Assembly: GCA_964493955.1 (NCBI GenBank)
Contig: CAZBPZ010000068.1
Span: 1 to 8,580 of the forward strand
Source: CAZBPZ01 sp964493955
Lineage (GTDB): Bacteria; Chloroflexota; Dehalococcoidia; Dehalococcoidales; Fen-1064
Direction of reading: 5' to 3'
DNA: 8,580 bases
Part shown: positions 1 to 5,120 of the stretch, in pieces
Position numbering within the stretch: position 1 is the stretch's first letter
Layout of the letters: every line of letters starts with the position of its first letter
Program-made: the position numbers and the translations under genes
The notes under the pieces: generated by a model
Databases searched by the model: none
The model's input: the letters and a program-made list of their open reading frames with translations, nothing else
What the model was told of the DNA's origin: nothing

Positions 1-131
1 GCTGTTAGAGGTTGACCGGGCCACAGGGGCAGGCTACCCGTACCGTGACCCTGGCCTGAATATCATCCGAGGCGTAGCTGTTAGAGGTTGACCGGGCCAC
101 AGGGGCAGGCTACCCGTACCGTGACCCTGGC
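1..131. repeat. Two perfect 55-bp direct repeats, 76-bp period
   Basis: Bases 1-55 and 77-131 are identical, beginning GCTGTTAGAGGTTGACC and ending CGTGACCCTGGC, and are separated by 21 bases. The first copy starts at the window edge, so further copies may lie to the left. The 55-base unit and only two visible copies do not fit a CRISPR array. Read on the minus strand, each copy can encode the same 16-residue peptide end (ARVTV...CGPVNL, then TAA), and in both the codons just upstream contain Asp-Asp. The repeat may therefore be the duplicated 3' end of a lost or degraded gene. The 76-base period is not a multiple of three, so the two copies are not in the same frame. Bases 132-282 hold no gene I can support. 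A 53-codon minus-strand frame (242 to 81) runs into copy 2 but has no visible ribosome binding site. Confidence 0.9.
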
Positions 132-282
132 GGCGTCGTCAGCGGTGGGCTGTGTCTTGAAGGCGGCAACAGGGAAGTGCCCCGGGCCGGAGCTGCGGGG
201 CTTTGCCGTAGAGGCCTGGCGGCAGGAAGGCTCGGGCTGCATGCGCCGGCCATATGCCCCAGGAGGCCCTTCACCCGTAAGA

Positions 283-300
283 GCCGGCGTCCGGGCCGGC
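283..300 (-). terminator. Weak candidate terminator of the serine hydrolase gene
   Basis: Immediately after the TAG of the minus-strand hydrolase, two GCCGGC hexamers (295-300 and 283-288) can pair around a 6-base loop. On the minus strand TCTTA follows rather than a true T-run. The position fits a terminator, but the stem is short and the T-tract poor. Confidence 0.3.
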
Positions 301-302
301 CG

Positions 303-1394
303 CTAATCGTTGCAGGCTGCCATGATGTAGTCCCTCACCCAGCGGCGCATCTGGCCCTCCGGGTCCGGGCCGCGGATGTTGGCGGTGAAGACCACTACCA
401 GGTCAAGCTCCGGCGCCACGTATATGCGCTGCCCGTAGATGCCGGCCGCGTAGTAGACCCCGTCGTCGGGGTGGGTCCACCAGCTCTCGTAGCCGTAGCC
501 GGTCACGGCCGAGACCATGTTATGCGTCCGGGTGGACTCGGCCACGAAGTCGGCCGGGACAACCTGCCGGTCTTCCCAGCGGCCGTGGTGGAGGTAGAGG
601 TAGCCGAACTTGGCCAGGTCGCGCGCCGTCATCTCCAGGCCGCCGGCAACGTCGTACCGGCCGTTCCAGTCCTTTCGCCAGTTCAGGTTCTCTATTCCGA
701 GTGGTTTGAAGAGGTGCTCGGTGGCAAAGTCCAGGATGCTCTGGCCGCTGGCATTGGTCACGATTTCGGCCAGCAGGTAGGTGAAGCCGCCGTTGTAGTT
801 CCAGACCTCGCCCGGCTCGTCCGCCATCGGCAGGTCAAGGATGTACTGCACCGTGTCCGGGCTGCGCAGCGCCTGTATCCAGGCGTTGCGCGGGTCGGTG
901 TAGGGGTACTGCCACTCGTTCCAGGCCATGCCACCCGTCATCGTGAGGAGGTGCTCCAGGGTGATGCGCTGCTTGCGCTCGTCCAGGTTCTGGATTGTCC
1001 TGTCCGGGAAGAACTCCACCATTTCCCGGTCCAGGCCGGTGATGAGGCCCTTCTCCATGGCAATGCCGACACAGGCCCCGGTGATGCTCTTGGTGACGGA
1101 GTAGATGGGGTGCAGCCAGTCCTTGTCATTCAGGAAGTCCAGGTACTCTTCCAGGACAATGTAGCCGTGGCGCACCACCAGCACCCCGTCCACGTCCAGG
1201 CCCAGCTGCTTGATGTGGTCGATGAGCTGGGCCAGCCGGGCCGGGTCCATGCCCTGCTCCTCGGGGGTGGAGGTGCGCCAGCCTTCGGTGGGCCAGTAGG
1301 TCTCCCGGGTGGTTGTGGTGCCGGCCGGGGTGCAGGAGGTAACCAGGGACAGGAGGACCAGGGCAGTTACGAGGGCGGTCAATCTGGTGCGCAT
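303..1394 (-). CDS. Lipoprotein serine hydrolase, beta-lactamase/esterase (PF00144-type) family
   Basis: This is a predicted secreted, lipid-anchored serine hydrolase of the class C beta-lactamase, DD-peptidase and esterase fold. Its actual substrate (ester, amide or peptide) cannot be told from sequence. The start chosen at 1394 follows an AGGAGG ribosome site (1402-1407) by 7 bases. A start 7 codons further upstream at 1415 is possible but lacks this spacing. From this start the protein has 363 residues, normal for the family. Residues 1-20 form a basic, hydrophobic signal ending in a lipobox (V-T-S-C21). The nucleophile motif SVTK is at residues 99-102 (Ser99, Lys102). The WNYNGG segment carries Tyr200, the likely second catalytic residue of the YxN motif, although its third position is Gly rather than Asn. 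The third motif region reads AGIYGQ (about 317-322), a form seen in 6-aminohexanoate-dimer-hydrolase-like members instead of the KTG of true beta-lactamases. The gene stands alone and is divergent from the AOR operon. A weak promoter (TTGATT 1463-1468, TAACCT 1440-1445, 17-base spacing, minus strand) is possible. I see no reason to call it an antibiotic-resistance enzyme. Confidence 0.88.
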   Translation of the reverse strand: MRTRLTALVTALVLLSLVTSCTPAGTTTTRETYWPTEGWRTSTPEEQGMDPARLAQLIDHIKQLGLDVDGVLVVRHGYIVLEEYLDFLNDKDWLHPIYSVTKSITGACVGIAMEKGLITGLDREMVEFFPDRTIQNLDERKQRITLEHLLTMTGGMAWNEWQYPYTDPRNAWIQALRSPDTVQYILDLPMADEPGEVWNYNGGFTYLLAEIVTNASGQSILDFATEHLFKPLGIENLNWRKDWNGRYDVAGGLEMTARDLAKFGYLYLHHGRWEDRQVVPADFVAESTRTHNMVSAVTGYGYESWWTHPDDGVYYAAGIYGQRIYVAPELDLVVVFTANIRGPDPEGQMRRWVRDYIMAACND

Positions 1395-1454
1395 CTCTTT
1401 GCCTCCTTCGGGCACTTGGAATCAGGTGAGGGCAGGCCAAGGTTACCACCGTCT

Positions 1455-1566
1455 GGTTGCAAAATCAATAGGGATTTGGAAGTGTTATCTGGCACAGGCC
1501 CCAGCAAGCTGCCCCAGGCCCTCGCAAGACGGTTGCAAAGTCAGTCCATGGGGAGTATTATCTGGC
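1455..1566 (+). repeat. Imperfect direct repeat containing a promoter-like element
   Basis: Copy 1 (1455-1493) and copy 2 (1531-1566) both start GGTTGCAAA and end in TTATCTGGC, with related but diverged middles (39 versus 36 bases). Only copy 2 has good -35/-10 spacing. In copy 1 the equivalent hexamers (TTGCAA 1457-1462 and TGTTAT 1483-1488) are 20 bases apart. The pair could be a duplicated promoter, or two binding sites for a regulator of the AOR operon and perhaps of the divergent hydrolase. Confidence 0.6.
1533..1561 (+). promoter_or_regulatory. Sigma70-type promoter of the ferredoxin-AOR operon
   Basis: TTGCAA (1533-1538) and TATTAT (1556-1561) are 17 bases apart. They match the -35 consensus at 4 of 6 and the -10 consensus at 5 of 6. 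Transcription would start near 1568, leaving a leader of about 165 bases before the ATG at 1733. This is the best promoter candidate in the region between the two divergent transcription units. Confidence 0.55.
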
Positions 1567-1578
1567 CGACTGATTTCA

Positions 1579-1717
1579 CGGGTGGCCCGGTACCTGCCTG
1601 TGGCACTACCGGCAAGCCAAGTGGTAGGAAGCTCTCGCCCCTTCCTTCCTGCCCGGCGGGGGGTAGGCGTGGGAGAGGGTTGGCCGGGTTGAGGTTGCGG
1701 GTACGGGCAGCCACCCG
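1579..1717 (+). ncRNA. Candidate structured 5' leader (riboswitch-like) of the AOR operon
   Basis: The predicted leader can close on itself through a long-range helix. CGGGTGGC (1579-1586) is an exact complement of GCCACCCG (1710-1717). Pairing resumes inward with CCG.GTACC (1587-1594) against GGTACGG (1700-1706), interrupted by small bulges. Inside are two possible hairpins: CTACC 1606-1610 with GGTAG 1623-1627, and CTCTC 1632-1636 with GAGAG 1673-1677. The 3' strand of the closing helix directly precedes the purine-rich ribosome site GGGAGGGAG (1718-1726), a placement suited to translational control. I do not recognise a known class. The molybdenum/tungsten cofactor (Moco/Tuco) riboswitch would be the obvious biological candidate, but I could not match its conserved bases by eye. 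In a GC-rich region chance pairing is easy, so this stays a candidate. Confidence 0.4.
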
Positions 1718-1732
1718 GGGAGGGAGCCGCCA

Positions 1733-2311
1733 ATGGCGAGAGTGAAAAAAGGGCCCGACGGAATCAACCGGCGGGAGTTCATCACGCGGGCGGGGGCGGT
1801 GCTGGTGATGGGGGCGGTGGCGGCAGCCTGTACTCCTTCGCTGAAGAAGGAGCTTGAGGCGCTACCGGTATCGGCCGTCATCGTGCACAACCCGGACGCG
1901 TGTGCCGGCTGCGGGGTGTGCGGGCTGATGTGCTCCCTCTACCACGAGGGGGAGGTGGGGCCGTCGCTATCACGCACAGTGCTGATACGGGACGCCTTCT
2001 CGGCCGAGTACTCGGTGAAGGTCTGCCAGCAGTGCCAGTCACCCAGTTGCTATCTGGCCTGCCCCTACAAGGACCTGGCGCTCTGCATTGACGAGGAGAC
2101 GGGGGTGAAGTACATCAATGCCGAGAACTGCGATGGCTGTGGTAAGTGTGTCAGGGCCTGCCCCTTCACCCCCAGCAACGTGAGGCTCCACCCGGTGGAC
2201 AATGTGGCCTTCAAGTGTGACCTCTGCCGGGGCCGGCCGGAAGGCCCCATCTGTGTTGAGTACTGTAGTATGGGTGCCCTGCGGGTGGTATCCGGGGCGG
2301 AGAGGGGGTAA
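1733..2311 (+). CDS. Ferredoxin-like electron-transfer subunit with four [4Fe-4S] sites and a Tat signal, AOR partner
   Basis: This 192-residue protein should receive electrons from the AOR catalytic subunit encoded two bases downstream. It has sixteen cysteines in four groups: C57/60/63/67, C98/101/106/110, C133/136/139/143 (each CxxC-type) and C162/165/174/178. That is the DmsB/HycB-like pattern for four [4Fe-4S] clusters, as in the small AorA subunit of the Aromatoleum AOR. The N-terminus carries a twin-arginine motif (N-R13-R14-E-F-I), a hydrophobic stretch at about 18-32, and a cysteine at 33 after AAA that could serve as a lipobox, though it is not canonical. This implies export of the folded, cluster-loaded protein and perhaps lipid anchoring. 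The alternative is that the signal is kept as a membrane anchor. The ATG at 1733 has AGGGAG 6 bases upstream. An FAD/NADH-binding AorC-type subunit is not present in the window, so the final electron acceptor is unknown. Confidence 0.9.
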   Translation: MARVKKGPDGINRREFITRAGAVLVMGAVAAACTPSLKKELEALPVSAVIVHNPDACAGCGVCGLMCSLYHEGEVGPSLSRTVLIRDAFSAEYSVKVCQQCQSPSCYLACPYKDLALCIDEETGVKYINAENCDGCGKCVRACPFTPSNVRLHPVDNVAFKCDLCRGRPEGPICVEYCSMGALRVVSGAERG

Positions 2312-2313
2312 GG

Positions 2314-4194
2314 ATGGCTAGCTCGTGTGGCTGGACGGGCAAAATACTCTGGGTCAACCTGACCGAGCGAAAAATCTCCACCGTGCCGACCTCTGACTTT
2401 GCGCCGCAAGACTTCCTCGGCGGGGTGGGGCTGAACGCCCGGATTTTCTGGGAGATGGGGGCACCCGCGGTGGAGGCCTTCCACCCGGACAACCCGCTGC
2501 TGATATCGGTCGGGCCGCTGACGGGGGCGGTCGGGCCGTTCAACCGGGCGGAAATCTGCGGGATTGCCCCCCAGTGCTACCCCAAGGAGCTGTTCGCCTT
2601 CTCCGGCGTCGGCGGGAAGTTCCCCTCGGAGCTGAAGTACGCCGGCTATGACGGTCTGGTCATTGTGGGTAAGGCCAGTAAGCCTCTCTACCTGTCGATA
2701 GATGATGGCGAGGTGGAGCTCAGGGATGCCGGCCGTGTCTGGGGCCTTGATACCTTCGAGGCGCAGAAGCTCCTCCTCAAGAGTCACCCCGGGGCAGCGG
2801 TGCTGACCATCGGGCCGGCCGGGGAGAACCTCGTCCGCATTGCCATCATCCTCAACGAGACGGCCAGTGCCGCCGGCCAGGGTGGCTACGGGGCGGTGAT
2901 GGGCTCCAAGAACCTGAAGGCCATCGTTGTAAAGGGGAGCGGCACGCTCAGGGTGGCCCGGCCGGATGACTTTCTGGGGCTGATTGCTGAAAGGAAGGCG
3001 GCCGGCGAGTGGCTGACGGGTGCAGCCCAGTCCTGGGGGCGGTACCCCCTGTGTGGTGAGCCAATCGCGAGCGAGATGCGCACCCGGTACCTGAAGCGCT
3101 TCGCCGGCTGCCACGGCTGCCAGTACCAGTGCATGGGCTTCTACGAGATGCCCGGCGTGGGCCAGGGTGCCCAGATGTGCGTGGAGGCCTGGTACGGCTG
3201 GTTCAGCCGGGGCAGCGCCAAGGGGTACTGGGAAGGGAACATCCTGGCGCAGAAGCTGGGCGTCAACAACTATGAGCTGCTGGGGATGATGATATACGTC
3301 ACCACGGCGATTGGAAGCGGGGCCATCACCAAGGCGGACCTGGGGCTATCTACCCTGCCGCAGATAGACAACATGTTTGACCCGGAGTACGGCGGGCAGA
3401 AGGCCCACCATGCCTTTCTGACGGAGCTGGTGGGCGAGATTGCCGAAGGCAAGAGCCCCCTCTCGCAGGGGGTTGGCCGGGCGGCCGAGCAGCTCGGGCC
3501 GAGGGCAATGGCGGTGTACAGGGACCAGTACCCGGCCCGTGGTTATACCCTGCACCACATTGAGTGCGTTGGCTCGGCCCTGCACTGGGCCACCGAGGTG
3601 CGCGACCCGTGGAACTCCTGCCATGATTACCAGTCCGGTTTCGGCCCGTACGTCAGCGTGGCCGAGCACTTTGGAGTACCCGGGGGAGACTGGCGCGGCA
3701 CGGACAAGAAGAACGTGTACGATGGCACCGAGCGGCAGACGGCCTGGGTGCAGAACAACCAGCAGCTCAAGAACTCGCTGCCCATCTGTGACTACACCTC
3801 GTCACCCAGTACCTTCTTCCACCCGCCGGGGATGGACATCCAGATTTTCGAGAGCCGGGCGCTCTCGGCGGTGACCGGCGAGCACTATGACGTGGCGAGG
3901 CTCTGGGAAGCGGCCGAGAAGATATGGCAGCTGCGCCGGGCCATCATGGTGCTGCGGGAGGACCGCCGGCGCGAGGACGATGACATCGGCCAGGCCTGGT
4001 TCGAGCGGCTCCTTGGTGGCAGCGAGACGCTGGCGGCCCCGCTCGACCGGGAGAAGTGGGAGGCCCTGAAGGACCGGTACTACGAGCTGCGCGGCTGGAA
4101 TGTAGAGACGGGCCGGCCTACCCGGGCTAAGCTGGAGGCGCTCGGCCTGAAGGCGGTGGCCGACCGGCTGGCGGCGGCCGGCCGGCTGGGCTAG
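2314..4194 (+). CDS. Aldehyde:ferredoxin oxidoreductase family tungsten/molybdenum enzyme, divergent branch
   Basis: This 626-residue protein has the full AOR architecture. An N-terminal GWTGKILWVNLT segment and GPLTGAVGPFNRAE (about 67-80) mark the N domain. AGQGGYGAVMGSKNLKAI (187-204) is the family glycine-rich signature. C266/C269/C273 (CxxCxxxC) plus C492 should bind one [4Fe-4S] cluster next to the bis-pterin W or Mo cofactor. The C-terminus LRGWNVETGRPTRAKLEALG (592-611) is typical. Classical AORs oxidise aldehydes to acids using ferredoxin. Here the two pterin-binding motifs (DxxGLD and DxxGLC in Pyrococcus AOR) read QKLGVN (313-318) and NSLPIC (487-492), and Gln189 sits where many members have Arg. 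That places it in a non-classical branch whose substrate I cannot name. The start ATG lies two bases after the ferredoxin stop codon, which suggests translational coupling. No signal peptide is present, so export would require hitch-hiking on the Tat signal of its partner. Confidence 0.9.
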   Translation: MASSCGWTGKILWVNLTERKISTVPTSDFAPQDFLGGVGLNARIFWEMGAPAVEAFHPDNPLLISVGPLTGAVGPFNRAEICGIAPQCYPKELFAFSGVGGKFPSELKYAGYDGLVIVGKASKPLYLSIDDGEVELRDAGRVWGLDTFEAQKLLLKSHPGAAVLTIGPAGENLVRIAIILNETASAAGQGGYGAVMGSKNLKAIVVKGSGTLRVARPDDFLGLIAERKAAGEWLTGAAQSWGRYPLCGEPIASEMRTRYLKRFAGCHGCQYQCMGFYEMPGVGQGAQMCVEAWYGWFSRGSAKGYWEGNILAQKLGVNNYELLGMMIYVTTAIGSGAITKADLGLSTLPQIDNMFDPEYGGQKAHHAFLTELVGEIAEGKSPLSQGVGRAAEQLGPRAMAVYRDQYPARGYTLHHIECVGSALHWATEVRDPWNSCHDYQSGFGPYVSVAEHFGVPGGDWRGTDKKNVYDGTERQTAWVQNNQQLKNSLPICDYTSSPSTFFHPPGMDIQIFESRALSAVTGEHYDVARLWEAAEKIWQLRRAIMVLREDRRREDDDIGQAWFERLLGGSETLAAPLDREKWEALKDRYYELRGWNVETGRPTRAKLEALGLKAVADRLAAAGRLG

Positions 4195-4210
4195 GCGCGG
4201 CAGGGTGTGA

Positions 4211-4232
4211 AAAAGGCTCCGGGGTGTGCCTT
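4211..4232 (-). terminator. Weak intrinsic terminator after the coiled-coil gene
   Basis: On the minus strand AAGGC (4228-4232) can pair with GCCTT (4213-4217) around a 10-base loop, and the stem runs into TTTTT. It lies 17 bases beyond the stop of the minus-strand gene. The stem is only five pairs, so strength is doubtful. I see no clear terminator for the convergent AOR operon in the 54 bases between the two genes. Confidence 0.35.
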
Positions 4233-4248
4233 GCCGGGGGGTCACGGC

Positions 4249-4776
4249 CTATTTCAAGAGGGATATCAGTATCCACACTCCCCAGAGCACAACCGTCACC
4301 CCCAGGGCCACCAACGAGATTACCATCTGCTTGCGCGACCTGGCCTCACTTTTCTTGGTGTGCAGTTCCTGGAACAACTCTGAGACGAGCTGCTCCAGGT
4401 GGTTGAGACGCAGTGACTGGGCATGCAGGGTGGAAAGCTCGATGATGCCCGGGAATGACTGGAGGAGGGACTCCATCCGCCGGCGCTCGGCGTCGATGTT
4501 CTCGCGTACCGATTCCCACTGTGTTTGTATTTCGGCCACCTGGGCTTTCAGCGCTTCCAGCGTGTTGATGTAGTCGTCTTTGCGCCACCCCCGCCCCGCT
4601 TGTGCACCCTCGGCCAGGCTGTCAATGGTGTCATGGAGGGCCTCGACCTTCTCGGAGAGCGAGGCTTCGGCCTCCTTTGTTTCCTTGACCGCGTCCTGGA
4701 TGGTGTGGTCAGGTTCCCGGGGCGGTCCCTCCGGAGGGTTGTTCATCTGGTTTTCTCGGGGCTTTTCGGTATCCAT
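4249..4776 (-). CDS. Coiled-coil protein with C-terminal membrane anchor, function unknown
   Basis: I do not recognise a family. With the ATG at 4776 the protein has 175 residues. It begins with a charged, proline-rich, probably disordered segment (about 1-22). A long heptad-like helical region rich in Glu, Lys, Leu and Gln follows (about 27-143, with a break near 57-66). It ends in a single hydrophobic segment (about 150-174, VISLVALGVTVVLWGVWILI) with almost nothing after it. This is a tail-anchored layout that would put the coiled coil in the cytoplasm. A further in-frame ATG at 4746 would give 165 residues and cannot be excluded, since neither start has a good ribosome site. A TTG start at 4818 is rejected because those bases form the -35 box of its promoter. 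The gene converges on the AOR operon and seems to be a single-gene unit. Confidence 0.75.
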   Translation of the reverse strand: MDTEKPRENQMNNPPEGPPREPDHTIQDAVKETKEAEASLSEKVEALHDTIDSLAEGAQAGRGWRKDDYINTLEALKAQVAEIQTQWESVRENIDAERRRMESLLQSFPGIIELSTLHAQSLRLNHLEQLVSELFQELHTKKSEARSRKQMVISLVALGVTVVLWGVWILISLLK

Positions 4777-4789
4777 CGCGGCTGGATAA

Positions 4790-4818
4790 AGTCTAAATCG
4801 GCGGCCGGATGAAGTCAA
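4790..4818 (-). promoter_or_regulatory. Sigma70-type promoter of the coiled-coil gene
   Basis: On the minus strand TTGACT (4813-4818, 5 of 6 to consensus) and TAGACT (4790-4795, 4 of 6) are 17 bases apart. Transcription should start near 4783, only about 6 bases before the ATG at 4776. The mRNA would then be almost leaderless from that start, or would have a leader of about 36 bases if the ATG at 4746 is used. Confidence 0.6.
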
Positions 4819-4888
4819 TCGGGGCAGGCCGGGGTGGTGGGTGGTACCCGCCTCAAGGCCCCGGCCCGTCTGCGCCGGGAACGAGAAA

Positions 4889-4928
4889 GGTCAGCCCCTG
4901 CCACGGTCTCCCCGGGCAGGGGCTGACC
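4889..4928 (-). terminator. Strong stem-loop terminator of the E1-ADH operon
   Basis: GGTCAGCCCCTGCC (4889-4902) and GGCAGGGGCTGACC (4915-4928) form a perfect 14-bp stem with a 12-base loop. On the minus strand it is followed by TTTCTCGTT. It lies about 190 bases beyond the alcohol dehydrogenase stop and is the clearest intrinsic terminator in the window. The interrupted T-tract makes it less than ideal. The other strand has no T-run. Confidence 0.75.
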
Positions 4929-4935
4929 CACTCGG

Positions 4936-5090
4936 CTACAAACGGCGCCGCCCCCGGGCTGGTAGCCCATCCCTTTCTTCGGGTCATGGTCAGTCCAGGG
5001 GTGGGCGTATACCATGCTGCCGTCGCGGGCACCGACGTTGAAGTCACCGTAGAAGTTCTTCGCCCGGTCTTCCCGCAGCGGCAGGCCGGG
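4936..5090 (-). pseudogene. Probable remnant of an unidentified protein-coding gene
   Basis: On the minus strand, codons from about 5088 to 4955 read as a protein with balanced composition (for example EDRAKNFYGDFNVGARDGS followed by MVYAHPWTDHDPKKGMGYQP). GC3 is very high, as in the real genes here and unlike the Arg/Pro/Ala-rich shadow frames. No ATG, GTG or TTG start precedes it in frame after the ADH stop. The first ATG, at 5015, lies in the middle. The frame runs on without a stop through the terminator. A single extra base in the five-G run (4951-4955) would bring TAG (4936-4938) into frame just before the terminator, giving a sensible end. This looks like the 3' part of a truncated or frameshifted gene. 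A small genuine gene starting at 5015 is the alternative. I do not recognise the family. Confidence 0.4.
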
Positions 5091-5120
5091 AGGCAGTGCG
5101 TGGCTTGGCCGTGGCGGTGG

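Noticed and set aside
1..131. CRISPR array
   Set aside because: 55-base units, a single 21-base spacer and no cas genes nearby.
303..1394. Antibiotic-resistance beta-lactamase
   Set aside because: The third motif is not KTG and the sequence fits the broader esterase/amide hydrolase branch.
303..1415. Hydrolase start at 1415
   Set aside because: The AGGAGG site lies between 1415 and 1394 and is correctly spaced for 1394, where the signal peptide begins.
177..1745. 522-residue plus-strand frame across the hydrolase region
   Set aside because: Its composition is Val/Gly/Arg/Pro-rich with no domain, and it is antisense to a clear serine hydrolase with a ribosome site and catalytic motifs.
2065..3114. 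349-residue minus-strand frame across the AOR operon
   Set aside because: Shadow of the ferredoxin and AOR genes, without recognisable motifs.
4249..4818. Coiled-coil protein starting at TTG 4818
   Set aside because: That TTG is part of the -35 box, so it would not be transcribed.
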